Part shown: piece by piece, positions 16,135-24,818 of the stretch
Position numbering within the stretch: position 1 is the first letter of the stretch
Layout: each line of letters starts with the position of its first letter
Notes under the pieces: generated by a model
The model's input: the letters and a program-made list of their open reading frames with translations, nothing else
Database searches by the model: none
Told to the model about the DNA's origin: nothing
Translations under genes and position numbers: made by a program
Assembly: GCA_013997645.1 (NCBI GenBank)
Contig: PNKB01000013.1
Span: 1 to 50,550 of the forward strand
DNA from: Cyanobacteria bacterium PR.3.49
Lineage (GTDB): Bacteria; Cyanobacteriota; Vampirovibrionia; Obscuribacterales; Obscuribacteraceae
Reading direction: 5' to 3'
Length of the DNA: 50,550 nucleotides

Positions 16135-16485
16135 CTAGTTCGTAAATCCAAGCGAACCGCGGTCTTTGCGGTGCCAAAACCAATCCGGCATGTCATAAAA
16201 GTCTTTGTACGGAACACCGTCCAGACCGTTGAGTACGAGATTTGGGGGCAAACTGGCGAGATAGCCTGTATTGACCTGAAGATAGAGAAGACAGCCGGGC
16301 TCGCCCGTGACATTGGCATTTTTCATCACGTAGCCGATTGAGCCGCGCTTGAAAGTGGCGACGGCAAAGGCATTGACGATGGCGACTCCGCCCGGTTGGA
16401 CGGTTGCATTGACTGCAAGCGCAACTATTCTTCTTTCTCCATCCCGTACTGTGATATACGGATTGAAACTGTTTTCACTGTTCAT
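16135..16485 (-). CDS. Unknown small beta-rich protein
   Basis: 116 residues, mostly predicted beta strands (VTVRDGERRIVALAV, then a Gly-rich stretch with V-A-I-V-N-A-F-A-V), ending with an aromatic-rich D-W-F-W-H motif. There is no signal peptide or membrane helix. The ATG has no SD and is preceded by an A-rich stretch. I do not recognise it. About 140 nt separate it from the stop of the hydrolase gene upstream; that gap contains three short hairpins. Confidence 0.62.
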   Translation of the reverse strand: MNSENSFNPYITVRDGERRIVALAVNATVQPGGVAIVNAFAVATFKRGSIGYVMKNANVTGEPGCLLYLQVNTGYLASLPPNLVLNGLDGVPYKDFYDMPDWFWHRKDRGSLGFTN

Positions 16486-16626
16486 AAACTTCTATTTGTG
16501 GCTCGGGCAGAGCGTTTACGCTCCACCCCAAGCCGGTGAATAAATCACCTGCCGGATGCATTCCTGCAACTTGCAGAGAATCGAGCAGCGATGCGAAGAG
16601 CGACTTTCGCACCCTGCCCGCACTCT

Positions 16627-17493
16627 CTACAAGCCCGCCAGGAAGAGCATCAGTGTATACAGGTATTTTTCCCTGTCGGTCGGCGCCACTTCAGTGTGGT
16701 TGGAGCCGGGCAGGTACAAAACGCTTTTCTGATCGGTGGCTGCATAGTGCATTTCGCGCGTGTGTGCCGGTGGAATCAAATCATCTTGCAGCCCGTGCAC
16801 AAACAAGATTGGCGGATGAACAGCGGCAGTGACCGCTTCCATATTGTCCAACTTGTGAGTGAAGAGCCACGAGGGATAGATCTTCAAGAAGGGAACTTCC
16901 TGCTTGGCGATTTTCTCCAGAGATGCGAAGCCCGATTGCAGCACCAAGCCTGCGGCCGCTCGATGTTTGGAAACATGCGAGGCGGCTGTGGTGCCGAGGG
17001 AAACGCCGAAAAGAATGATTCGATCGCTTGTGTAATTCAGCGAATCGACTAGATAGTCGTACGCCGTCAGACCATCTTCGAGCCAACTGTCGACGGTCGG
17101 CTTGCCGAAGCTTTTGCCGTAACCTCGTGGCTCATAGATGAATACGGAAGCGCCGCTTTCCAGCAAGAGCTCGACGACTTCCAGATATCTGGGTATGTCG
17201 CCGGAATTGCCCTGATGAAAGAGGTACACGAATTTGCTGCCGGGATTATTGAAAATCCAGCCGCGCATCATGTTCTTCCCATCCGCTGCCTTGAACGAAA
17301 CACGGTGATTGGGATACTTGACGTATTCCTTCAGTTTTACTGAATCGCCGGGATGACTTTTAGGCAGGAAGAGCTTCTGCGTATATAGGCCAGGGCTTAC
17401 ACGGGGTGATAACACAATCCACAGCACGAAAAGAAATGCCAGCACCAATAGTGGTATCGGATGCGCCGACACCAGGTTAATTAGCCATTTCAT
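16627..17493 (-). CDS. Membrane-anchored alpha/beta hydrolase (ABHD13/BEM46-like)
   Basis: 288 residues. One N-terminal helix (about 13-29) anchors the protein. The hydrolase fold follows, with an F-H-Q-G-N-S-G-D oxyanion loop near 92-99, nucleophile S165 in G-V-S-L-G, acid D237 or D238 in H-G-L-Q-D-D and H266 in G-S-N-H-T-E. The triad is therefore complete. The sequence resembles the ABHD13/BEM46/YqkD group of serine hydrolases; the substrate cannot be told. The leader is A/T-rich with AAAACGAC before the ATG and no SD. Confidence 0.88.
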   Translation of the reverse strand: MKWLINLVSAHPIPLLVLAFLFVLWIVLSPRVSPGLYTQKLFLPKSHPGDSVKLKEYVKYPNHRVSFKAADGKNMMRGWIFNNPGSKFVYLFHQGNSGDIPRYLEVVELLLESGASVFIYEPRGYGKSFGKPTVDSWLEDGLTAYDYLVDSLNYTSDRIILFGVSLGTTAASHVSKHRAAAGLVLQSGFASLEKIAKQEVPFLKIYPSWLFTHKLDNMEAVTAAVHPPILFVHGLQDDLIPPAHTREMHYAATDQKSVLYLPGSNHTEVAPTDREKYLYTLMLFLAGL

Positions 17494-17608
17494 GTCGTTT
17501 TATTTTTTGATGTTAAACAATTGCACCCGCGCCCTGACCTGAGAGAAAGCACGCGCTTACAGCCAAACGGCACCAGCCGTCGCATGCGCATGCATTCAAC
17601 TGCAGGTA

Positions 17609-17782
17609 CTAGGGATTAAGATGCTTTTTGAACACTCTGCGCAAGCCGAACATCAGTCCGAGGAATGCGATCAGCGCTCCTATCGGATGCCCCGCTTTGA
17701 GCAGGGTTGCCGAGATGAAGAGCACCACGCAAACGCCGGCAACTGCTGCCAGCATCAATCCGATTGCATGCAGAATTTTCAT
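17609..17782 (-). CDS. 57-residue two-helix membrane protein
   Basis: An open frame from the ATG at 17782 to the TAG at 17609. It reads M-K-I-L-H-A-I-G-L-M at the start, has two hydrophobic segments (about 6-28 and 31-48) and a basic end with R-R-V-F-K-K-H. It sits 10 nt after the stop of the upstream gene on the same strand, and its leader lacks an SD, like its neighbours. It is easily missed because of its length. The function is unknown. Confidence 0.65.
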   Translation of the reverse strand: MKILHAIGLMLAAVAGVCVVLFISATLLKAGHPIGALIAFLGLMFGLRRVFKKHLNP

Positions 17783-17792
17783 TGATGATTAT

Positions 17793-18152
17793 TTAGCTGA
17801 TGACGCCACCAGATTTGAGGACTTGTCTTTTCAGCTCGCCGGGCACCAGGACGCGGTCGGACGGCGTGATGCCGTTGGCGGCGTCGAACTTCTTGCGCAG
17901 CGTGTACAACTTTTCGTCGTACACCTCCGGCGCGAAGTACTTGCCCGAAGCGAAGAGAGTCCCATCACTGCGCACTTCCAGTGGGCCGGAAGGCAGCGCG
18001 GTGGGGTCGAACTTTAGGAGCGTGGAAAAAATTGCCTCATTCAAATCAGCTTCGTTGGCTGGTTGGAGGCAGGAGATTGTTTTGTTTTCGTTGGTGAAAA
18101 CGGCGATTGTCTCAGGATTGCCCAGAACATCCAGGCTAGATACTCTTTTCAT
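17793..18152 (-). CDS. Unknown small protein
   Basis: 119 residues from an ATG with an A/T-rich leader and no SD. It is a mixed alpha/beta soluble protein without a signal peptide, containing a D-G-T-L-F-A-S-G strand pair and a C-terminal basic helix. I recognise no family. It lies 92 nt downstream of the S1-protein gene and 10 nt upstream of the 57-residue membrane protein, so it is probably in one transcript with both. Confidence 0.62.
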   Translation of the reverse strand: MKRVSSLDVLGNPETIAVFTNENKTISCLQPANEADLNEAIFSTLLKFDPTALPSGPLEVRSDGTLFASGKYFAPEVYDEKLYTLRKKFDAANGITPSDRVLVPGELKRQVLKSGGVIS

Positions 18153-18244
18153 TTCTAGTTAAATTGTGGAGGAAGGCTCATCGCCTCCCCTCCTGGTTAA
18201 ACATTTGTTTTCTCCGCTGTCTGCGGTTTCGCCTTGCGGCACCC

Positions 18245-19387
18245 TTACTTGGTTTCCACCAACTGCAGCGCGATGCGCTCTGCTCTCTCGTCGGCGTGTT
18301 TCACTTTCACGGTCACGATGTCACCAACCTTTGTATTCTCGCGGCCGGCTTTCTTCAGATCGGAAACGTGCACCAATCCATTGATTTCGCAACCAAGATG
18401 AACGAACACTCCGTACTCGTAGGAGCGCACTACTTTGCCGGTGTACACCTGGTCCTTCGCGATTTGCTTCTGGAAGTTGATTTTGTCCAGGCGCTTTGTC
18501 GCCAGCCAAACTTTGCCTTCCTTAGCATCAACGCGTTTCACCTCGAAGGTGCGCACGTCGCCAACCTTGATGGTGTCGGCGATGGACTTACCGGGAACGG
18601 TGGTGATGTCGCGGCTGTACATGATGCCGGTCAGACCTTCACACAGTTCAACCAACACGCCTTTTTCGCCATCCTCAAGATTGAGGATTTTCTTCACCTT
18701 GCCTTCCACGATCAAACCGGCTTCCAGTTTGGAAACCTGCTCGCGTACAAAGGAAGAACCTGCTTTGGTGTTGCTCAAAACCAGGTCACCGAAAGGTCCG
18801 CGGTGAGGATCAGACTTCATCACCACCAACTCCAACTTCTCGTTGAGCAGGTTTTCGATGTTGCGGCGATCTTGTGTTTCGCGGAACGGCACAAAACCGC
18901 GGATACCTTTAAGGATGCCTTCGTCGAATGCAACACGCACACCGGCGATGCGGCTGGTGCGTTTGTCTTTGGCAATGAAGAATACGCGACCCGTAATCAC
19001 GGCACCGCTTTCCTTCAGTTCATCCAAATGCTGCCATGCCAGGTACTTAGTATGTGACAGCGTCGCTGCCTTTTCGTAATCGGCAGGGTCAAGCACCCAG
19101 AAAGAAGCCTTGTCGCCCACGTTCAATTCGCCAGCTTCCACAGCCGGGCAAAAACCGTCGTGCTTTGTGCCGAAGTCTACGTACACACCTTCTTTGGTCT
19201 TCTGCACAATTGTGCCAGTCACAAAGGACTTCGCCCTCAGCGTTCCGCCGATTGGCATGTTCATCACTAACTGCAGGAATGCTTCGTTTTCTTCTGCAGT
19301 GATGCCGAGTTTTGCTGCTTCATCAGGGAACTCTGCGATCAGTTTTGCGTTGTTGCTGTTAGACAGCTGGAAATTTACCTTTTTCAT
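18245..19387 (-). CDS. Four-domain S1 RNA-binding protein (ribosomal protein S1-like)
   Basis: 380 residues from the ATG at 19387 (M-K-K-V-N-F); the frame opens 54 nt earlier without start signals. Four S1/OB-fold domains are visible at about 49-112, 127-206, 223-299 and 314-378. The third and fourth carry the best S1 consensus (G-x-V-x-x-[IVS]...G-x-[FL]-V...GLVH-x-S-D-L). The protein is most like bacterial ribosomal protein S1 but is short and has a divergent N-terminus, so it may be a paralogue rather than the main S1. S1 helps ribosomes bind mRNAs with weak SD sites; the genes downstream here mostly lack an SD, which makes a link tempting but unproven. Confidence 0.88.
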   Translation of the reverse strand: MKKVNFQLSNSNNAKLIAEFPDEAAKLGITAEENEAFLQLVMNMPIGGTLRAKSFVTGTIVQKTKEGVYVDFGTKHDGFCPAVEAGELNVGDKASFWVLDPADYEKAATLSHTKYLAWQHLDELKESGAVITGRVFFIAKDKRTSRIAGVRVAFDEGILKGIRGFVPFRETQDRRNIENLLNEKLELVVMKSDPHRGPFGDLVLSNTKAGSSFVREQVSKLEAGLIVEGKVKKILNLEDGEKGVLVELCEGLTGIMYSRDITTVPGKSIADTIKVGDVRTFEVKRVDAKEGKVWLATKRLDKINFQKQIAKDQVYTGKVVRSYEYGVFVHLGCEINGLVHVSDLKKAGRENTKVGDIVTVKVKHADERAERIALQLVETK

Positions 19388-19963
19388 TTTTGAAAGATTT
19401 GTGCTTCTCTCGAAGCGGTTTAAACAATGCATCGATACCATCGCTCGGGCGATTGAGGCTTTAGCTGTGATTTGTGCTGTGTACTGGGTTTCTGTGGTTG
19501 CTGCTGCCTGATGCCGATTGAGTCGTCGATGTTTGACTTCAATCTATAGAAATCGCCCCATTAAACCAAACACATAAACGCCGGGATTGACGGCGCAAAC
19601 GCCCACTGGGCGGGATTTTGCGGTTGAGATGCCAAATCGGGCAGATAAAATCGATGGGGAAAATTGAAATGTAAACTGACTCAGTTGTTGGGCAGGAAGC
19701 CCGACACGACGCGCGCGAGTCTTTAATCGTTTTATCCGAAACGTGTCATTACTGAAAACGTACAGGAGGCGGCGCAAAGTAGCGCTAGAGCTAAAGTGTT
19801 TTATGCGGAAACGCCTTATGCGAAAGCGTTATATGGAAGCGATTTATACGAATGAAGAAAGCTTGTTTGCGTCGACCTGTTCTTTGTTAAGCAACTTAAG
19901 TCGCCCCGTACCAACTCGGGACGAACACTCTACGTTGACCGCGAAAGACGCTGAAAACGGAGA
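19388..19963. other. 576-bp intergenic region with a short degenerate repeat
   Basis: This separates two minus-strand genes. At 19801-19841 the motif TTATGCG[G]AAACG occurs three times in tandem in degrading form (19801-19815, 19816-19828, 19829-19841), and a related TTATCCGAAACG lies near 19732. A 74-codon plus-strand frame over this stretch is basic because of the repeat; I do not count it as a gene. No convincing promoter or terminator was seen. Confidence 0.45.
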
Positions 19964-20161
19964 CTAAAGAATCGGTTTCTGCTTGCCCCATGGAGCGCGC
20001 ACAGTTCGTCCAGCGCTTTTGCCAATGGCATAAGCGATGCCTTGAAGTTTCACCAGACGCCTCAGCTTCTCTTCAATAGGCAAGTTAGCCAAAAAGCGAC
20101 GATGCTCAGCCTTTTTCAGAAACTGATTGTCGCTTGTGATTGGTTCGTCATTTATGCTCAT
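19964..20161 (-). CDS. Small partner protein of the nucleotidyltransferase
   Basis: 65 residues, helical and basic, with the pattern F-L-A-N-L-P-I-E-E-K-L-R-R-L-V-K-L-Q. Short proteins of this kind often sit beside DUF6036/AbiEii-type nucleotidyltransferase genes. The start ATG overlaps the stop of the nucleotidyltransferase gene by 4 nt (ATGA), so the two are translationally coupled. An antitoxin or targeting role is an inference from this arrangement. Confidence 0.6.
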   Translation of the reverse strand: MSINDEPITSDNQFLKKAEHRRFLANLPIEEKLRRLVKLQGIAYAIGKSAGRTVRAPWGKQKPIL

Positions 20162-20730
20162 GCGATTATGCTTTTCCAGCGCTCAACTAGATTATACCTT
20201 TCAAGTATGTCCATAAGCTTACCTTCATCAGGATCTCTAGATTCACGAGCTAACTCAAGTTTTAATCGGTCTTTCGGTCTATTGGTCTCGACCAGAACAG
20301 CAAGAAGGTATTCATAGTCGAAAACAGGTACATCAACAGTTTCAATGTTGACGATCACACTGTTGTTGAGAGCCTCCTCAACAAGCTTCGATGGAGGCAC
20401 GAGAAACTGGACAAGCACGCCGTCAATCGAAATGAACTCTCCATCAGACTGAAAACCCAGAGATTTCAAATGAGAATATATTGGCGACAAAGATATCAAA
20501 GTTCCGGTCTCCTCAATGTGACAAAAGATATCTAGATCTTCGGTCACAAAAGGCTCAACGTAGTTGAGCAATGCGATCGAGCCACCGACGGCATACTTTT
20601 TGACAATGCCATCGCCAACCAGAGAATTGATAATGCTCAACGCTCCCGCAATCACAGGTTCATTGTCAGCTGAATTTGTGCTCTGTATCTCGTCCGGCAT
20701 GTTATAAAATCCACCAATTTGAGACATCAT
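20158..20730 (-). CDS. Nucleotidyltransferase-fold protein (DUF6036/AbiEii-like)
   Basis: 190 residues from the ATG at 20730, behind GGTGGAAG. The frame is open to an ATG at 20814, but that start would lie inside the terminator of the upstream gene and would add an odd hydrophobic leader, so I reject it. The motif Y-A-V-G-G-S-I-A-L-L followed by T-E-D-L-D-I-F is the G-G-S...D-x-D signature of minimal nucleotidyltransferases. Such proteins act as toxins or antitoxins in AbiE- and MNT/HEPN-like modules by transferring nucleotides to RNA or protein. The pair with the 65-residue gene suggests a toxin-antitoxin or defence module; which member is toxic cannot be read from the sequence. Confidence 0.75.
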   Translation of the reverse strand: MMSQIGGFYNMPDEIQSTNSADNEPVIAGALSIINSLVGDGIVKKYAVGGSIALLNYVEPFVTEDLDIFCHIEETGTLISLSPIYSHLKSLGFQSDGEFISIDGVLVQFLVPPSKLVEEALNNSVIVNIETVDVPVFDYEYLLAVLVETNRPKDRLKLELARESRDPDEGKLMDILERYNLVERWKSIIA

Positions 20731-20774
20731 ATCAAACTTCCACCAACATGCTACATACAATAGTACAATAAGTC

Positions 20775-20810
20775 CAAAAAAAATAAGCGCGCCTGGGATG
20801 CAGCGCGCTT
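20775..20810 (-). terminator. Intrinsic terminator of the dacB-like gene
   Basis: On the minus strand AAGCGCGC pairs with GCGCGCTT around a 10-nt loop, and the stem runs into a long T tract. It begins 8 nt past the stop of the peptidase gene. It also decides the start of the next gene, which must lie beyond it. Confidence 0.9.
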
Positions 20811-20817
20811 TCATGGC

Positions 20818-21978
20818 TCAACCGGCATATTTGAGCCCAGCTCCACCATAATCGAGAAGCAGGTTTTCGACGAAAATGTTCTGCGAAAGACGAAGTTGGG
20901 TTGTGTTGCGTCCACGTTGAAAAACGACAAACAAAATCTCCCCACGCAGCAGTGTGCGCATCTCGCCAACCAGAACGCAAGCGCCGCGGTCAGTCTGTTT
21001 CAGAGTGCCGGTCTTGCCGACCATCACGCCCTTCACGTCGCTGTCGGCAAAGCGCTGAAAGATGGTGCCGTGATCGACACCGGCAATCGGCAATGCGTCG
21101 CTCAAATCAAGCTTATGCTCCGCAAGCAAGTTCTTGAAGCCTCGCAGTGCGGCGATCATCGCTTTCGGACTAACGCGATTAACACCCAGACCCGAAGCGG
21201 TTTGAATGTTCAGGGTAGAGGCGTCAAGTTCAAAATCGGTTCTGCATGTTTTTGCTATCTCCTGCGGACCACCAAGCAAGTGCCCAAATGTCGCTGCCAT
21301 CTCGTTGTCGGATCTCGACAGCATGTCTTTGAGCAAGGCAAGAATTTTTGGAGAACGCGACTTCGCCAGAAGTTGCGCCGACAGAGGAGCCCGTTTTACT
21401 CCCGCGGATTTGACTTTAAATCTCACGCCAGACGCTAGAAGCTTGGCGCGTTTCTGCCGAATGCCAAGCGCCTTTCTCAGCGCAATTGCAGATTTGCGCC
21501 CTGCCGCGTTTCCCTCAAACTTGAAATCAGAACTGACAAACACCGCTCCCTCAACGCGCTCAATGCCGTTTTCATCCAGAGCGGCAATAACCTGCTTCAG
21601 CGTCTCACTATTGAAAAACTGATCACTGCCCTCCAGAAAGATATCGCCGGAGAAGACACCATCAACTGTTTCGCCATCGAGCAAGATCGATGTTTCGAAC
21701 TGGAAGTCCGGTCCGAAGCGTTTCAACGTCGCATAGGCGGTCAGCACTTTCACGCCCGATGCAGGATTGTAGGCAATCTCGGAGTTTTGCTCCTTCAAGA
21801 CATCGCCCTGCAAATCTTCAACCCGATACCCCTGGGAGCTTCCTATAGCGGGCGCTTGACCAGCCTCCGCAAACACCGTGCGCTTAAACATATCCGTCGA
21901 TTCCGCCGCAAACACATCGCAAACACCCTCAGTAAGGGTGATGACGAGCGCGGCAACTGCAGCAATTAGAACTCTCAT
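20818..21978 (-). CDS. dacB: D-alanyl-D-alanine carboxypeptidase/endopeptidase, PBP4 (S13) family
   Basis: 386 residues from the ATG at 21978, which follows GGAGG at 8 nt; the ATG at 21993 lies within that SD region and is not used. The signal peptide covers about 1-24 with A-x-A before the cut. The penicillin-binding motifs are S74-x-x-K77 (in N-P-A-S-G-V-K), S223-D-N225 and K322-T-G324, so the serine peptidase should be active on peptidoglycan stem peptides in the periplasm. It is shorter than E. coli PBP4 (477 residues), which points to a reduced insertion domain. An intrinsic terminator follows directly. Confidence 0.9.
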   Translation of the reverse strand: MRVLIAAVAALVITLTEGVCDVFAAESTDMFKRTVFAEAGQAPAIGSSQGYRVEDLQGDVLKEQNSEIAYNPASGVKVLTAYATLKRFGPDFQFETSILLDGETVDGVFSGDIFLEGSDQFFNSETLKQVIAALDENGIERVEGAVFVSSDFKFEGNAAGRKSAIALRKALGIRQKRAKLLASGVRFKVKSAGVKRAPLSAQLLAKSRSPKILALLKDMLSRSDNEMAATFGHLLGGPQEIAKTCRTDFELDASTLNIQTASGLGVNRVSPKAMIAALRGFKNLLAEHKLDLSDALPIAGVDHGTIFQRFADSDVKGVMVGKTGTLKQTDRGACVLVGEMRTLLRGEILFVVFQRGRNTTQLRLSQNIFVENLLLDYGGAGLKYAG

Positions 21979-22001
21979 TTCAGTTACCTCCATTCATTTG
22001 C

Positions 22002-22454
22002 TCAGTGAATGCGGCTAAACACCCACTCAAAAATCAGCCCCATGACGAACATCGCCGGAAAATAATCCAGCCGGATCAAACCGTGAATGTTCCATCGAGC
22101 CTTGTAGTAATGCTCTTGCGACGGCGACGCGCCGAGCAGCAAGCGCAGCGAAAGCATGCCCAAATACTCGACTGCGAAGATGACGAGCGCGTAAAGCGTT
22201 CCGCGCAGCAAGAAGGGCAGCTCGAAAAAATATGCGCCGACGAGGTGCAAAAACACCGGCGCCAGCGCGTACAGCGGCGCATACCACACTGAGCTGTAGC
22301 CCATGAGGAAGCGCCTTTTGTCTTGTTTCCAATCGCACACGGACGTGAAGACGACTTCCAGCCCGAGCGCAAAGACGGCGAATATGACCATTTCAGAAAG
22401 AAAGTGGCCGGACATTGTTCCATCAAGGAACAGCGATAGTTTTTCCATAATCAT
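22002..22454 (-). CDS. CmpB-type (ABC_trans_CmpB-like) membrane protein
   Basis: 150 residues with four to five hydrophobic helices. A M-G-Y-S-S-V-W-Y-A-P-L-Y turn and a late N-I-H-G-L-I-R-L segment resemble the family named putative ABC-transporter type IV (CmpB), although no transporter partner is encoded nearby. The start is the ATG at 22454, with AGG about 10 nt upstream; the ATG two codons later is an alternative. It ends 23 nt before the dacB-like start, so both genes probably share a transcript. Confidence 0.62.
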   Translation of the reverse strand: MIMEKLSLFLDGTMSGHFLSEMVIFAVFALGLEVVFTSVCDWKQDKRRFLMGYSSVWYAPLYALAPVFLHLVGAYFFELPFLLRGTLYALVIFAVEYLGMLSLRLLLGASPSQEHYYKARWNIHGLIRLDYFPAMFVMGLIFEWVFSRIH

Positions 22455-22673
22455 AATTTTCGTGCCTGAAAGTCAGTGAACCTGCGCGGGAGAGTGAAAG
22501 AAATGAAAAATAGACATACCTGCACCGTAACGAAACCGGCTTGAAAAAAAAATGGAAACCCAGGCGCGATGGCTGACGCCGTGGGAAAAACCTCAAACTT
22601 CATCGAATGCTGCGGCGAGCTAGCATGCGACTAGACAGCAGACTGGCCAGGGCGAAACTAGTATTGCGGCGTG

Positions 22674-22742
22674 TGAATACTTGTGGGGCGGAGCGTGAAC
22701 TACTTGTGGGGTGGAGCGTGGAATACTTGCGGGTTGGAGCGT
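22674..22742. repeat. Three 23-bp tandem repeats in an intergenic region
   Basis: Units at 22674-22696, 22697-22719 and 22720-22742 share GAA[C]TACTTG[TC]GGG followed by [TC]GGAGCGT. They lie about 100 bp upstream of the histidine kinase start, in a 387-bp gap between divergent genes, and may be binding sites for a regulator or simple tandem duplicates. Confidence 0.85.
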
Positions 22743-22841
22743 TCGATTTCGGATGGGCGCACGGAGCCAAGATGATAAAATTCGTGGACGAAACAACGCC
22801 ATACCGCGTGGTGATTCGCACTTTCTTTGCCAGGAGCCGGC

Positions 22842-24755
22842 GTGACTGAGCGGACAAAAAATTTGCATTTACCGCAGCTCAAGCTGGCGCACAAGGGGAT
22901 TCTCATTGTCGTTGTGCCGCTTGCCGTGCAGACCGGAGTGTATTTCGTGCTGAAGCATCAGCTCGAAGCCAGCGAGGCACAGGCGAAACAGGCAGAGGTG
23001 CGACGCGAGATCGTCAGTCGTGTTAACGAGCTTTTCCTCAACGGCTTTAACGCGTTTCAGGCGATGGTGAGTTTTGGTGTCTACGGCGGTAAAGAGTCAG
23101 GCAGCAAGCGCGACGCCTATATTCTTATGGTCAATTCGCAGATAGACGAGCTGGCTCTGCGGCTCGAGCGCGACGCACACGAACCTGCAACAGCAGAGAG
23201 TCTGCGAAAGAGCGGCGGAGGCTTTGTGCATGCGTTCCAGGCATGGAAATTGAAATTAGATCGCGAAAACCAGGGCTTATCGCTGTTTACCAACATCGAA
23301 GCCAATGAAAAATTCAAGAATTCGGCAATCAATTTTATGCGCAAGCTGCAAGAAATCGGGCTCGCACAACAGGCGAAATTGGCGCCGGAAGACAGCACGC
23401 AACAATCATTCAGAACGGATTTGAAACGTAATCTCGATCTAGCGATGGCGATAAGTTCACTCGCAGCAATCACTGTTGGCTTGTTCTTTCTGCGCGGCAC
23501 TGTCACGAACTTGGCGATTCTGAAAACCAACGCGAAGCGTTTTGCAAAGAAGGAAATGCTCATCGCGCCAATTAATGCAAGCGACGAGATCGGGGAGCTA
23601 GACAGGGTTTTTCACGAGATGGCAAACGCCTTGACTGCCGCCCAAGTCAAAGAACATGAGATGCTCGACCAACTGCAAGCCGGTAAAGATCGGCTCGACC
23701 GCGTGATTGAGAACATCCCACTTGCCGTGGTCGTCACCGACGAAAAGGGCGTTATCCAATCGTTCAACGCAACGGCTGAAAAGACATTCCTCCACAAATG
23801 CGACGACATACATGGAAAACCGCTGACAATTTTGTTTTCAGAAACCAGCAAAGTTAGCGATGCGAACAAGAACGCAGACACAGCAAAGGAAGCAGACGCT
23901 AGCGAGTTTCTCAACAAGCTGATCGCCGCAAAAACTGAGAGCTCCACGCAAATGGAAGCGATTTCCGCCGACAGAGAGGTGATACCAGCAGAGGTATCAG
24001 TGGCTCGCTTCGACAGCCCTGAAGGCGTGCGCTACCTGGCGACCATTAAGGACATCAGCGAGCGGTTTCGCCTGGAACAATTGAAACGCGACTTCTATGC
24101 AATGGTTAGCCATGACATTCGCACTCCACTTTCTTCCATCAATGGCATTCTGCAATTAGTGCAAAGAGGCAGATACGGCGACATTCCCGATGAAGTCGAC
24201 GATAAATTGTCCACCGCCGAAAAGAATGTCGACAAGATTTTAGAACTCGTCGGAAAGCTGCTCGAGATTGAAAAGCTCGAATCAGGCAATCTTGAATTGA
24301 GCCGCACCGAAGTCAAATTGAGCGACCTGATCGCGCAATCTCTGGAATCTACAAGCCAATTCGCTGAAGCTCACAAAGTAGAGTTAGAATCAAGCAAAAC
24401 AGATTTGCAAGTCAACGCGGATTCGCTCTACATCGGCAACGTTCTCACCAACCTGATTTCCAACGCAATTAAGCTGTCACCGGAAAAGACAAAAGTGAAA
24501 ATCGAAGCAAAAGATCTCGGCGCAATGGCTGAAGTCTCCATCATCGATCAGGGTCCTGGCGTCCCTTTACGCATGCAGTCTCAAATTTTTGAGAAGTATC
24601 AGCAGGCGAATACGAAACGAGATCGCGCTAAAGGATTTGGATTGGGTCTGGCCATCTGCAAATCAATCATAGAACTGCACGGCGGCACAATCGGCGTCGA
24701 AAGTTCCCCCGACATTGCAGGAAGCCGCTTCTGGTTCCGCCTGCCGAAAGCGTAG
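22842..24755 (+). CDS. Membrane sensor histidine kinase with HAMP and PAS domains
   Basis: 637 residues from a GTG at 22842 behind CAGGAG; a TTG five codons upstream overlaps the SD and is rejected. Helix 1 (about 20-40) and helix 2 (about 205-225) bracket a helical periplasmic sensor region of about 165 residues. HAMP, a PAS domain (about 285-400), HisKA with H424 in M-V-S-H-D-I-R-T-P-L, and a complete HATPase domain with D-Q-G-P-G-V and G-F-G-L-G-L-A-I-C boxes follow. No response regulator is adjacent, so it is an orphan. It belongs to the same family as the kinases at 36929 and 47533. Confidence 0.93.
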   Translation: MTERTKNLHLPQLKLAHKGILIVVVPLAVQTGVYFVLKHQLEASEAQAKQAEVRREIVSRVNELFLNGFNAFQAMVSFGVYGGKESGSKRDAYILMVNSQIDELALRLERDAHEPATAESLRKSGGGFVHAFQAWKLKLDRENQGLSLFTNIEANEKFKNSAINFMRKLQEIGLAQQAKLAPEDSTQQSFRTDLKRNLDLAMAISSLAAITVGLFFLRGTVTNLAILKTNAKRFAKKEMLIAPINASDEIGELDRVFHEMANALTAAQVKEHEMLDQLQAGKDRLDRVIENIPLAVVVTDEKGVIQSFNATAEKTFLHKCDDIHGKPLTILFSETSKVSDANKNADTAKEADASEFLNKLIAAKTESSTQMEAISADREVIPAEVSVARFDSPEGVRYLATIKDISERFRLEQLKRDFYAMVSHDIRTPLSSINGILQLVQRGRYGDIPDEVDDKLSTAEKNVDKILELVGKLLEIEKLESGNLELSRTEVKLSDLIAQSLESTSQFAEAHKVELESSKTDLQVNADSLYIGNVLTNLISNAIKLSPEKTKVKIEAKDLGAMAEVSIIDQGPGVPLRMQSQIFEKYQQANTKRDRAKGFGLGLAICKSIIELHGGTIGVESSPDIAGSRFWFRLPKA

Positions 24756-24818
24756 ATATCGACGCCCACCACACCCTTCCCGCTAGACATACAACGCGTC
24801 GCGTGTTACGCTCGACGT

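Noticed and set aside
19743-19967. 74-codon plus-strand frame with M-R-K-R repeats
   Set aside because: The basic repeats simply translate a degenerate tandem DNA repeat; start codon and SD do not match.
22674-22742. Possible CRISPR array
   Set aside because: The three units are directly abutting with no spacers, and no cas gene is in the window.
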